Shown here: positions 23,339-30,535 of the stretch, in pieces | Layout: each line of letters starts with the position of its first letter | How positions within the stretch are numbered: position 1 is the stretch's first letter | Assembly (NCBI GenBank): GCA_945865605.1 | Contig: CAMBEL010000015.1 | Span: 1-35,102 of the forward strand | Reading direction: 5' to 3' | DNA: 35,102 nucleotides | Origin: Bifidobacterium breve | GTDB lineage: Bacteria > Actinomycetota > Acidimicrobiia > IMCC26256 > JAENVU01 | Program-made: the position numbers and the translations under genes | Notes under the pieces: model-generated | Seen by the model: only the letters and a program-made list of their open reading frames with translations | The model's database searches: none | What the model was told of the DNA's origin: nothing

Positions 23339-24705
23339 TTGCGCGCGTGTCGGATCTGTGTTTCCAACCAAAGTGAAGGTGGGCTAGACGTAGCCCGATC
23401 CCGAAGTATCGCTGCCCTAGCCGCGCGTTCCTTTGGTTCCATTTCAAGGGCTTCATGGAGCGCGGCTGCTGTCTGTACGATGTCGTAGGGGTGGACGGCA
23501 AGACAACCCTGTTCCAGGATGTCAAACGCGCCCGCATCTCGCGAGAGGCAAACAACCCCGTCGCGATCGTTCACCAGTGGACCCTCCATAGCGACCAGAT
23601 TCAAACCGTCACGCACAGGATTGACAAGCAATACGTCGCTACGAGCCAAGCCAGCGATAGAACGCGCGTAGTCATCTCGCGTGTCCAACAAGACCGGCTG
23701 CCAATCGTCGCGCGCCCAGCGGTCATTCACCCGCGCCGCGGCTTGCTCTACCTCATTGCGGTATGCCTGGTACGCAGGAATGGAATCGCGTGAAGGGTTA
23801 AGCAACGCCGCAAAGACGACGCGTTCGCGCAATTCCGGGTGTTCTTCGAGCAGCAGGTCGTAGGCATAGAAGCCACGAACGATGTTCTTGGACGGCTCCA
23901 CACGGTCGCTGCGAACGATGAGCGCCCGGTCGCCGACACGCTCCTCTAAAGAGTGGATAGCGGCCTGAACTTCTGGCATTGCGAGTTCGCTCGTCAACAT
24001 CTTTGGATCCGGCCCGAATGATGCTGCGTAGTTGTTTCCAACTGCAGCATGCGCTCCGAGAACTGTTTGCGAGGACGCGCGAAACGCATCGGCCCAGCGT
24101 TGCGCATGGAATCCACTTGGGCAGGTTGCGAGTGAGGCACAAACAGCGTGCGCTGCATAGTCCGGAAGAACGCGGATTGAGTTGGGTCCGCAGAATGGCG
24201 TATGCGTGAAATGACTGACGTGCAGATCCGGTCTCGCCTTCTCCAGCATTCCCGCTACCAGCATCAGGTGAAGGTCCTGAATCAACACGTCGTCGCCGCC
24301 CGCAGCAGTTTCCGCGACAGCGTCGGCAAAGGCTTTGTTCACTTCGATGTATGACTGCCACGCGTCATGCCAATGCCTATCGAAACGCGGGCGGCGTGAG
24401 AGGTCGAATAGACCGTGGAAGAGGAACCAAAAGGTCGAGTTTGAGATTGTGTCGTAGTGGGCGCGGTGAGCATCGGGGTCCAACGAGAGCAGGCGAAGAT
24501 TGAACTCGTCTGCATGGCTTTCACCCGCGGCCACTGCCGTTCTGTCGTCTTCCGAGATCGCGCTAGCGATCCAATGAACATCTTCGCGTCTCGCAAGCAA
24601 CGGCGCGAGGGCGCTAACGACGCCACCAGAGCCGCGCCGCTGTTCGAAACTTCCGTCTGCTTGTTCGCGGAAACTGATTGGCCCACGGTGTGAAACGACG
24701 ATCAT
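23335..24705 (-). CDS. otsA: trehalose-6-phosphate synthase-like GT20 glycosyltransferase
   Basis: This 456-residue GT20 enzyme is predicted to join a nucleotide-sugar glucose to glucose-6-phosphate. Matches to the family are RRGSGGVVSALAPL (glycine loop), FWFLFHGLFDLS, LIQDLHLMLVAGML, HFTHTPFCGPNSIRVLPDYA, the donor-site SDRVEPSKNIVRGF with its Arg and Lys, ALLNPSRDSIPAYQAY, and VNPVRDGLNLVAMEGPLVN with LSRDAGAFDIL. The donor-site sequence differs from E. coli OtsA (DRLDYTKG) but matches a variant I recall as common in actinobacteria. It begins three bases after the TreT-like stop, so the two form an operon. Glucosylglycerol-phosphate synthase is the main alternative. Confidence 0.85.
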   Translation of the reverse strand: MIVVSHRGPISFREQADGSFEQRRGSGGVVSALAPLLARREDVHWIASAISEDDRTAVAAGESHADEFNLRLLSLDPDAHRAHYDTISNSTFWFLFHGLFDLSRRPRFDRHWHDAWQSYIEVNKAFADAVAETAAGGDDVLIQDLHLMLVAGMLEKARPDLHVSHFTHTPFCGPNSIRVLPDYAAHAVCASLATCPSGFHAQRWADAFRASSQTVLGAHAAVGNNYAASFGPDPKMLTSELAMPEVQAAIHSLEERVGDRALIVRSDRVEPSKNIVRGFYAYDLLLEEHPELRERVVFAALLNPSRDSIPAYQAYRNEVEQAAARVNDRWARDDWQPVLLDTRDDYARSIAGLARSDVLLVNPVRDGLNLVAMEGPLVNDRDGVVCLSRDAGAFDILEQGCLAVHPYDIVQTAAALHEALEMEPKERAARAAILRDRATSSPPSLWLETQIRHARN

Positions 24706-24708
24706 GAG

Positions 24709-25959
24709 TTAGTTCGCAAGGGAACCGAAGAGGCCGAGCCAGTCAACAAGTTCGCGTGTCGAAAGAAAGTTGTTGCGAACGTGCTCCTTGCCGGAAGCTC
24801 CCATCTTGTCTGCTCGGTCCGGATCGGCGAGTAGTTCAATTGTGCGCTGAGCACATTCCTCGATCGTGTCGACCAAGTACCCGTTATCGCCGTCGCGGAT
24901 TTGCAGCACGATCCCACCCGCGCGCCCACCAATAACTGGACGCCCCTTCCAGAGCCCTTCACTAACAGTGAGGCCGAAACCTTCGCGAATCGATTTCTGC
25001 ACAACGACATCGGCAGCGCGTTGGAACGCGTTGATCTGTACATTGCCGACCTGTTGAATGTTGGAGAGGAGGTGGATGTCGCGGTCTTGTCCCCGTGCCT
25101 GCTCTACCTGTTCCCAAACTTGGAAACCCTCTGGATCGTCGGTAGCCATAGATCCCGCTAAGACCAGTTGGGCATCGGGCACTTGTTCTCGCACAATTCG
25201 GAATGCATCTATTACGCCAACCGGGTCTTTCCACGGGTCATAACGACTCACCTGACACATGATCGTCCTAGTCGTATCGATTCCGTACTGCTTACAAATT
25301 TCCGTCACGAACGCATCGGGGAATTCCAAGTTCTTCACAGATAGTGGATCGATGCACGGCGGCGCGATCGTGACGCGCTCCATTCCGAGAGATGCGGGAA
25401 CGAACTCGGGCATTGTGAATACCGACGCGTCGTAGCGCTGCACATGAGGTAGTAAGAAATCCCAGACCTCTTCGTTTGCAGCGGTTAGATCGATGTGACA
25501 ACGCCAGATCCACTTCGTCGTGTTGCTGATCAGTCCTGAGTTACCGGCGAGGCTAAGGATCGCCGCAGGCTGGGGGTCGTGAGCGACGATGTAGTCCCAC
25601 CCGCCTTCAAGGAGCAACGCGTTATCGAGCACCTTCTCCAAATAGATGCGCGCCATGTCTGCGGTCCATTTCACATCTGCACCTTGAAGTCCGTTGTGAA
25701 TGGCCTTCGTCACCGCGAAGAATTCGTCGCTTCCGTGCATTACTTGCCACTCTGCGTTGATGCCGAGGCTCTGTAGCAATGGAATATGTGTAGCGAGCAG
25801 CTCGGCTACCCCTCCGCCGTACGCTGTGGCATTGATGTGCAATATTCGAGCCCCCTTAAGGGGTTCTGCGAGAGCCTTGATTTGTTCAATCGTTTCCGCG
25901 CCGACGACCGTTTCGTAGTCGGCGAGATTCTTTTCAAGCAGCGGAACACGTTCGAGCAC
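24709..25959 (-). CDS. treT: trehalose synthase TreT-like GT4 glycosyltransferase
   Basis: TreT joins NDP-glucose and free glucose to trehalose, reversibly. The 416-residue protein matches the family along its length: ILHINATAYGGGVAELLATH (acceptor-side Gly-rich loop), SLGINAEWQVMHGSDEFFAV, TKAIHNGLQG, DYIVAHDPQPAAI, WRCHIDLTAAN, and the GT-B C-terminal half with CQVSRYDPWKDPVGVIDAFR and SIREGFGLTVSEGLWKGRPV, which holds the E-x7-E motif. GTG 25959 is preceded by AGGAG at 7-nt spacing. It heads the operon with otsA. It lies divergent from glycerate kinase across only 59 bp. Other GT4 retaining transferases are possible, but the TreT signature is strong. Confidence 0.85.
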   Translation of the reverse strand: MLERVPLLEKNLADYETVVGAETIEQIKALAEPLKGARILHINATAYGGGVAELLATHIPLLQSLGINAEWQVMHGSDEFFAVTKAIHNGLQGADVKWTADMARIYLEKVLDNALLLEGGWDYIVAHDPQPAAILSLAGNSGLISNTTKWIWRCHIDLTAANEEVWDFLLPHVQRYDASVFTMPEFVPASLGMERVTIAPPCIDPLSVKNLEFPDAFVTEICKQYGIDTTRTIMCQVSRYDPWKDPVGVIDAFRIVREQVPDAQLVLAGSMATDDPEGFQVWEQVEQARGQDRDIHLLSNIQQVGNVQINAFQRAADVVVQKSIREGFGLTVSEGLWKGRPVIGGRAGGIVLQIRDGDNGYLVDTIEECAQRTIELLADPDRADKMGASGKEHVRNNFLSTRELVDWLGLFGSLAN

Positions 25960-26018
25960 TTGGGGTCTCCTACAGCTCGTTAGGCACGGCGGGCGTCGAC
26001 GCGGTAAATCTATCTACC

Positions 26019-27059
26019 GTGATCGATCGAGCCGTAGTTTGCCCCGACAAGTTTCATGGTTCACTCGCTGCCTCTGACGCCTCTGAGGCGATGGCTAAGG
26101 GCTTACGGAGCGCAGGGTTCGAAAACGTGACGGAGATACCGCTCGCTGACGGTGGCGAAGGAACGCTTGCTGCCCTGCTTAGTGCGAAGGGCGGCTCGCG
26201 CCGTGTCACCAGGGTTACCGGTCCCCTCGGTGATCCCGTAGATGCGGAGTGGGGAGTGTTATCCGATGGCACCGCAGTAATCGAGATGGCGCTGGCGAGC
26301 GGACGATCACTCGTGCAAGGCAACTCCGATCCACTGAAGGCGAGTACGCGTGGTACGGGCGAGTTGATTGCCGCCGCAGCCAGAGCCGGCGTTACGCGAA
26401 TTCTTGTCGGAGTTGGTGGCAGCGCGACGACAGATGGTGGCCTTGCTGCTGTCGAAGCAATTGGGTGGTCGCTCGCTGGTCTTGATGTTGTTGTTGCCTG
26501 TGATGACATCGCGACACCATTCGATCGCGCGGGAGAAATTTATGGTCCACAGAAGGGCGCGTCGCCTGCGCAGGTGGCCCTGTTGACTCGGCGTCTTGAA
26601 CAACTGGCTGGCGTGTATCGCGAACGTACCGGTGTTGATGTCACATCGATTGCAGGTGCAGGTGCCGCGGGCGGTCTCGCGGGCGGTCTCGCTGCAATCG
26701 GTGCGCGCTTGGAACCAGGTTTTGATGTCGTTGCGCGTGCTGCCGGGCTGGAGTCTGCACTCGATGGTGCTCAGCTAGTAGTGACTGGGGAAGGAAAACT
26801 CGACAAGACGAGTTTCGCTGGCAAAGTCGTAGGGGGCGTATTGCGGTGGTCAATGGAATTCGGTGTTCCGAACAGGGCAGTGATTGCGGGTCAGGTGACC
26901 GAACAGGGCCGGTCGGGTGCATTGGACAACGGAGCCACACAAGTCCTTGCTCTTACTGATCGAGTTTGGCGGTCGGCTGAGGCATTCTCGCAAGCGCCAA
27001 TGCTTGTCGAGGAAGCATCAATCGAGGTAGGACGGGTTGTGCGGGGAACTACCCGCTGA
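26019..27059 (+). CDS. glycerate kinase (GlxK/GarK family)
   Basis: This type I glycerate kinase of 346 residues phosphorylates glycerate, usually giving 2-phosphoglycerate. Family segments are AVVCPDKFHGSLAASDASEA, PLADGGEGTLAALL, VIEMALASGRSLV, TGELIAAAARAGVTRILVGV followed by GGSATTDGGLAA, YGPQKGASPAQV, GAGAAGGLAGGL and VVTGEGKLDKTSFAGKV. The GTG start at 26019 has little ribosome-site signal and could be leaderless. It converges with gpgS, with an 11-bp overlap of the 3' ends. Placement between trehalose and glucosylglycerate genes suggests it recycles glycerate released from, or feeds 3-carbon units to, glucosylglycerate metabolism. That link is inference. Confidence 0.93.
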   Translation: MIDRAVVCPDKFHGSLAASDASEAMAKGLRSAGFENVTEIPLADGGEGTLAALLSAKGGSRRVTRVTGPLGDPVDAEWGVLSDGTAVIEMALASGRSLVQGNSDPLKASTRGTGELIAAAARAGVTRILVGVGGSATTDGGLAAVEAIGWSLAGLDVVVACDDIATPFDRAGEIYGPQKGASPAQVALLTRRLEQLAGVYRERTGVDVTSIAGAGAAGGLAGGLAAIGARLEPGFDVVARAAGLESALDGAQLVVTGEGKLDKTSFAGKVVGGVLRWSMEFGVPNRAVIAGQVTEQGRSGALDNGATQVLALTDRVWRSAEAFSQAPMLVEEASIEVGRVVRGTTR

Positions 27060-27987
27060 CTCCACGTGATTCTTGGTATTCAGTGATTGTTGCCATCGGC
27101 GGTCGCTCCCGCACTTCTACTTCGATGGTTTCGGGTTCATATCCGTCTAAGAACCTGAGCAACTCCGCACGGTCGGCAGGAATTTGTTCGACGCCTGCCC
27201 GTCGAAGTGCCGTTACAAGGATTGCGGTCGCTTGTAATCCCAGATCTTCGAGTGGTCGGTTGCGATGTTCACGGACACCGAGATCTGTTTGCGCTGTAGC
27301 GCCAAGTCCGAATCGTTCGACAATATCGATGAGCATTCCGAGCTCCACGCCCCATCCTTGGACAAACGGCACGGCTTCGAGAACTTCGCGTCGTCCCGCG
27401 TACTCGCCCGCAAGTGGTTGTACGAAGCGCGCTAGTTGTGGGAACAACACAGAGATGAGTGGGCGAGCGAGTAACTCGGTTACGCGTCCGCCGCCCAAAG
27501 GCTCACCATGCAGTGGTCGGTCGTAGAAGCCCTTTACGAATCCAACTTCGGGTTGGGTTAGCAGTGGGCCTAACAGTCCGACCACGAAATGCGGTCCAAA
27601 GTTTCGAATATCGGCGTCTACCCAACAGATCACGCTTCCTTGACAAACGTGTAGTGACTTCCACATCGCGTTTCCCTTGCCTGACCCTGGGCCTGCTTCG
27701 GGTAGCACCGTGGACTCCGCAACGACCCGAGCGCCCTCCCATGCAGCGACTTCTGCGGTTGCATCGGTGGAGCCATCGTCGATAACGACGACCTCGTCCA
27801 CGAGCGCTACGGATTCCATCAATGTGCGGCGCACAGTTGCGACGATATGTCCGACAGTTGCTTCCTCGTTCTTGGCAGGAAGGCATACCGAGATCGACTG
27901 GCCCGAGGCGGCTTTGGCTGCCAAGAGTTCCTCTGGATCGAAGTCGAAATGGCGCCACGGCACCGGTAGTAATGGCACAGACTGCAA
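27049..27987 (-). CDS. gpgS: glucosyl-3-phosphoglycerate synthase
   Basis: GpgS transfers glucose from NDP-glucose to 3-phosphoglycerate, giving glucosyl-3-phosphoglycerate, the precursor of glucosylglycerate and, in mycobacteria, of methylglucose lipopolysaccharides. The 312-residue GT81 protein has SVCLPAKNEEATVGHIVATV, VVIDDGSTDATAEVA, the DxD-type WVDADIRNFG, FVKGFYDRPLH, GGGRVTELLARPLISVLFPQ, and FVQPLAGEYAGRRE, all strong GpgS signatures. The start is uncertain: TTG 27987 gives the full N-terminus and GTG 27978 is three residues later. It converges with glycerate kinase. The matching phosphatase is not obvious in the window unless the OtsB-like HAD protein serves. Confidence 0.92.
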   Translation of the reverse strand: MQSVPLLPVPWRHFDFDPEELLAAKAASGQSISVCLPAKNEEATVGHIVATVRRTLMESVALVDEVVVIDDGSTDATAEVAAWEGARVVAESTVLPEAGPGSGKGNAMWKSLHVCQGSVICWVDADIRNFGPHFVVGLLGPLLTQPEVGFVKGFYDRPLHGEPLGGGRVTELLARPLISVLFPQLARFVQPLAGEYAGRREVLEAVPFVQGWGVELGMLIDIVERFGLGATAQTDLGVREHRNRPLEDLGLQATAILVTALRRAGVEQIPADRAELLRFLDGYEPETIEVEVRERPPMATITEYQESRGVSG

Positions 27988-28039
27988 GCGTAGGCGGCGC
28001 CGACATTTATTGGGGTTAGCCTCCGTCGGCCTTTCGTTC

Positions 28040-28045
28040 TACAAT
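28040..28045 (+). promoter_or_regulatory. putative -10 hexamer of the riboswitch transcript (TACAAT)
   Basis: TACAAT lies about 15 bp before the first riboswitch stem, so transcription would start near 28052. It is the same hexamer found upstream of disA and carD. TTAGCC at 28016 is a weak -35 candidate at 18-bp spacing. Confidence 0.45.
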
Positions 28046-28057
28046 GCACACTGCAAT

Positions 28058-28160
28058 GCGCTCATCCAGAGCGGCCGAGGGACGGGCCCGACGACGCCGC
28101 GGCAACCAGTACTCCGAGTGTGAACCCGGGTGCCAGGTGCCAATGCCCGAACGATGACAA
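28058..28160 (+). ncRNA. SAM-I (S-box) riboswitch
   Basis: The sequence follows the S-box consensus in order. P1 is TCATC (28062-28066) pairing with GATGA (28153-28157). Next come CCAGAG, then GAGGGAC, GGGCCCGA, and GCGGCAACC of the P2 and kink-turn region. A variable P3 follows, then GGTGCCAATGCCC of P4, where relatives have GGTGCcAAatCC. It binds S-adenosylmethionine and normally shuts off methionine/cysteine genes when SAM is high. The expression platform (28160-28268) shows no obvious terminator with T-run, so control may be at translation by hiding the GAGGGAGA ribosome site. Confidence 0.88.
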
Positions 28161-28268
28161 CGCCCCGCAGCTGGGACGCCGGATTTTCGGTTCTCTGCTC
28201 GAGGCGCTCGACAGATGGCGAGCGCGAAGAAAGGGTGCGAAACCACCCCGGAAACGAGGGAGACGGAA

Positions 28269-29507
28269 ATGACTTATGTGGAATCTTTGCGATGTCGGGA
28301 GTGCGGACGCACTTACGACGTTGCACCTATCTACACGTGTAAGTGGTGCTTCGGTCCCCTTGAGTGTGCTTATAACTACGACGCGATTCGCGCGGTTATT
28401 AGTCGGGAGCGGATCGCGGCCGGGCCTCCGAGCATCTGGCGCTATGCCGACCTACTGCCTGTCGATCGCAATCCAGCTGTTGACCTGGGCGCCGGGTTCA
28501 CGCCGTTGGTTAGAGCAGATCGCCTTGCAGCAGAACTGGGCCTTGGCGAAGTTTGGATAAAAAACGACACCACTAACCCAACCAACTCATTCAAGGACCG
28601 CGTCACTTCGGTAGCACTTTCTAAGGCACTTGAGTTTGGTTTCAAAGTTGCTGCTTGTGCATCGACCGGAAACCTTGCGAACGCGGTCGCGGCGCATTCG
28701 GCGCATGCTGGACTTCGTAGTTTCGTATTTGTTCCAGCCAATCTCGAGGCGGGAAAGATTATTACAACCGCCGTCTATGGCGGCAACGTAATTGCGATCG
28801 ACGGTAACTACGACGATGTAAACCGCTTGTGCGCGGAACTCGCAGGGATGTACCCGTGGGCGTTCGTCAACGTGAACGTCCGCACCTATTACGCGGAAGG
28901 TTCTAAGACGCTCGCGTTCGAAACGGCCGAGCAACTTGGATGGCAAGTGCCCGACCATGTCGTTGTGCCTGTCGCGAGTGGTTCTTTGCTCACAAAAATT
29001 CGCAAGGGATTCGACGAGTTGTACGAGGTAGGGCTGCTTGATGAGAAACCAGAGGTACGCGTTAGCGGTGCTCAGGCGCTTGGATGTTCACCGGTGGCGA
29101 GCGCATGGGAAGGCGGGTTGGACACGATCAAGCCGGTCAAACCCGACACGATTGCCAAGTCGCTTGCGATCGGCAACCCGGCCGACGGTTACTTCGCTCT
29201 CGACGCAGTGCGCCAAACCAATGGGGGTTTCGCTGCCGTTACCGATGACGAAATTGTTGAAGGAATTCGCCTCCTTGCCCGCACGGAGGGGATTTTCGCC
29301 GAGACCGCTGGTGGCGTAACAATCGCTACGTTGGCGCAGTTAGCGGCCAAAGGCATCGTGCGCGCAGATGAGCGGGTCGTGGCGTATATAACTGGGCATG
29401 GCCTCAAGACGCTCGATGCGGTTCAAGGCGTCGTTGGCCCAACTGCAACAATCGCATCCACTCTCGACGCGTTTCACGCGGCATTTAACCCGGAGGACCT
29501 CGCCTGA
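28269..29507 (+). CDS. thrC: threonine-synthase-like PLP enzyme with N-terminal zinc ribbon
   Basis: This 412-residue fold-type II PLP enzyme is of the threonine synthase family, which normally converts O-phosphohomoserine to threonine. The N-terminus is a zinc ribbon (LRCRECGRTYDV and YTCKWCFGPLE). The PLP Lys is in NPTNSFKDRVTSVALSKA, the phosphate-facing loop is ASTGNLANAVAAHSA, and SGSLLTKI and ETAGGVTIATLAQL also match. The start is ATG 28269 (MTYVESLRC) because GAGGGAGA lies six to eight bases upstream. An in-frame ATG at 28215 adds 18 residues and lies between riboswitch and ribosome site. The stop overlaps cysO by one base. SAM control and the CysO partner suggest the enzyme may instead make homocysteine from phosphohomoserine and thiocarboxylated CysO. 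That is inference. Confidence 0.9.
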   Translation: MTYVESLRCRECGRTYDVAPIYTCKWCFGPLECAYNYDAIRAVISRERIAAGPPSIWRYADLLPVDRNPAVDLGAGFTPLVRADRLAAELGLGEVWIKNDTTNPTNSFKDRVTSVALSKALEFGFKVAACASTGNLANAVAAHSAHAGLRSFVFVPANLEAGKIITTAVYGGNVIAIDGNYDDVNRLCAELAGMYPWAFVNVNVRTYYAEGSKTLAFETAEQLGWQVPDHVVVPVASGSLLTKIRKGFDELYEVGLLDEKPEVRVSGAQALGCSPVASAWEGGLDTIKPVKPDTIAKSLAIGNPADGYFALDAVRQTNGGFAAVTDDEIVEGIRLLARTEGIFAETAGGVTIATLAQLAAKGIVRADERVVAYITGHGLKTLDAVQGVVGPTATIASTLDAFHAAFNPEDLA

Positions 29508-29782
29508 TGGCTGTCACAATTCGAATCCCAACGCAACTGCGCGAACTCGCCGGAGGTGCCGGCGAGGTTGCACTAGAAGGTGGAACGATCGCGGAACTGT
29601 TGACCGCGCTCGACGCGGCTAACCCGGGTTTTGCAGAGCGTCTTTATGGGGAAGATGGCGAGCTGCGGAGATTCGTGAATGTGTTCCTAGATGACGAAGA
29701 CATTCGGTTTTTAGACGGAATTGCGACGGCCGTGAGCGATGGACAAGTCGTAAGCATCATTCCAGCAGTAGCGGGCGGCTAA
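29507..29782 (+). CDS. cysO: CysO-type sulfur carrier protein (MoaD/ThiS family)
   Basis: This 91-residue ubiquitin-like protein ends in Gly-Gly (IIPAVAGG), where a thiocarboxylate would be formed. It resembles M. tuberculosis CysO closely: TIRIPTQLRELAGG at the start, FVNVFLDDEDIRFLDGIATA in the middle, and the same PAVAGG end. CysO-COSH donates sulfur to O-phosphoserine on CysM in mycobacteria. Here, neither the CysM partner nor the Mec+ peptidase is adjacent. The partner by overlap (TGATG) is the threonine-synthase-like gene, so both are made together under the SAM riboswitch. A MoaD role in molybdopterin synthesis is less likely because the middle segment is CysO-like. Confidence 0.85.
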   Translation: MAVTIRIPTQLRELAGGAGEVALEGGTIAELLTALDAANPGFAERLYGEDGELRRFVNVFLDDEDIRFLDGIATAVSDGQVVSIIPAVAGG

Positions 29783-29796
29783 CACCAACAAACACC

Positions 29797-29855
29797 AGGG
29801 CGATCTCGGCACGTTGCGGGCCCGTATAGGGCCCTAAACGTGCCGAGATCGCCCT
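29797..29855. terminator. 59-bp two-tier palindrome between cysO and ideR
   Basis: AGGGCGATCTCGGCACGTT (29797-29815) is the exact reverse complement of 29837-29855, a 19-bp perfect stem. Its 21-nt loop contains a second stem, GGGCCC-GTATA-GGGCCC (29818-29834). The right arm overlaps the last two bases of the ideR stop. It lies between convergent genes and would fold equally on both strands. There is no T-run, so a bidirectional Rho-independent terminator is likely but not textbook. Confidence 0.75.
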
Positions 29856-30501
29856 AGGTAGTGACGAACATCTGTTGGGCGACGCTTGTTGGCACCGTCG
29901 TCTCTCCTGCCGGCGTCTTTACTCGCACGCCGTCGGCATCGCGCGCAACGATTGTTGCCGACGCCCCCGGTATTAGCCTCGCCTTCGCGACGAGCCGCAA
30001 GCTTTCATCGTCTAGTTCAAGTTTCTCACTGATCCTTGCGATTGTCACCTTTCCCGGTTCTGCTTCTGCCAAGGGCGTAACCGGCTTCATGTCGCCAACG
30101 CGTTTCGATCCGGGAATCGGGTTCCCATGCGGACACGTCATCGGGTCCCCGAGTAGTTCTACGAGTTTCTCTTCTACGTCGCTTGAGATCGCGTGTTCCC
30201 AGCGAGCCGCCTCGCGGTGAACTTTTTCCCATTCGAGCCCAATGACATCGGAGAGCAATCGTTCTGCGAGTCGGTGCCTTCGCACAACCGTCGTTGCGAG
30301 CGTGCGTCCTTTAGCCGTAAGACGGATGCTGCGATCGTCGCGCATTTCCGTGAATCCGGCTTCGGTCAAGCGAAATACCGTCTCAGAGACCGCTGGCGCA
30401 GAGAGTCCTAGGCGTTCGACAAGGCGTGCCCGCAATGCCACAACACCTTCTTCTTCGAGTTCGAGGATTGTCTCGAGGTACTCCTCTGTTGTGTCATGCA
30501 T
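29854..30501 (-). CDS. ideR: IdeR/DtxR-family metal-dependent repressor
   Basis: This is an iron- or manganese-responsive repressor of 215 residues (start ATG 30501, MHDTTEEYLETILELEEEG, aligning with the DtxR N-terminus). The order is winged helix (LRARLVERLGLSAPAVSETV), dimerisation and metal domain (RRHRLAERLLSDVIGLEWEK then VHREAARWEHAISSDVE and HGNPIPG), and a C-terminal SH3-like domain (GASATIVARDADGVRVKTP). Ancillary metal site ligands His79, Glu83 and His98 of DtxR are present. In the activating site, however, the DtxR Met10 position is Glu and Cys102 is Ala (AARWEH), leaving Glu105 and His106. A strong IdeR box lies just upstream, so it is probably autoregulated and controls the divergent iron transporter. 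Confidence 0.9.
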   Translation of the reverse strand: MHDTTEEYLETILELEEEGVVALRARLVERLGLSAPAVSETVFRLTEAGFTEMRDDRSIRLTAKGRTLATTVVRRHRLAERLLSDVIGLEWEKVHREAARWEHAISSDVEEKLVELLGDPMTCPHGNPIPGSKRVGDMKPVTPLAEAEPGKVTIARISEKLELDDESLRLVAKARLIPGASATIVARDADGVRVKTPAGETTVPTSVAQQMFVTT

Positions 30502-30510
30502 CTCGGCCAT

Positions 30511-30529
30511 GTAGGTAAGGCTACCCTGA
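30511..30529. promoter_or_regulatory. IdeR/DtxR box between ideR and the ferric transporter
   Basis: GTAGGTAAGGCTACCCTGA matches the DtxR/IdeR 19-bp consensus TTAGGTTAGGCTAACCTAA at 15 of 19 positions. It lies between the ideR start (30501, -) and the ATPase start (30536, +), which are only 34 bp apart, so it can control both directions. The short distance implies very short or leaderless mRNAs. Confidence 0.8.
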
Positions 30530-30535
30530 GTTGCC

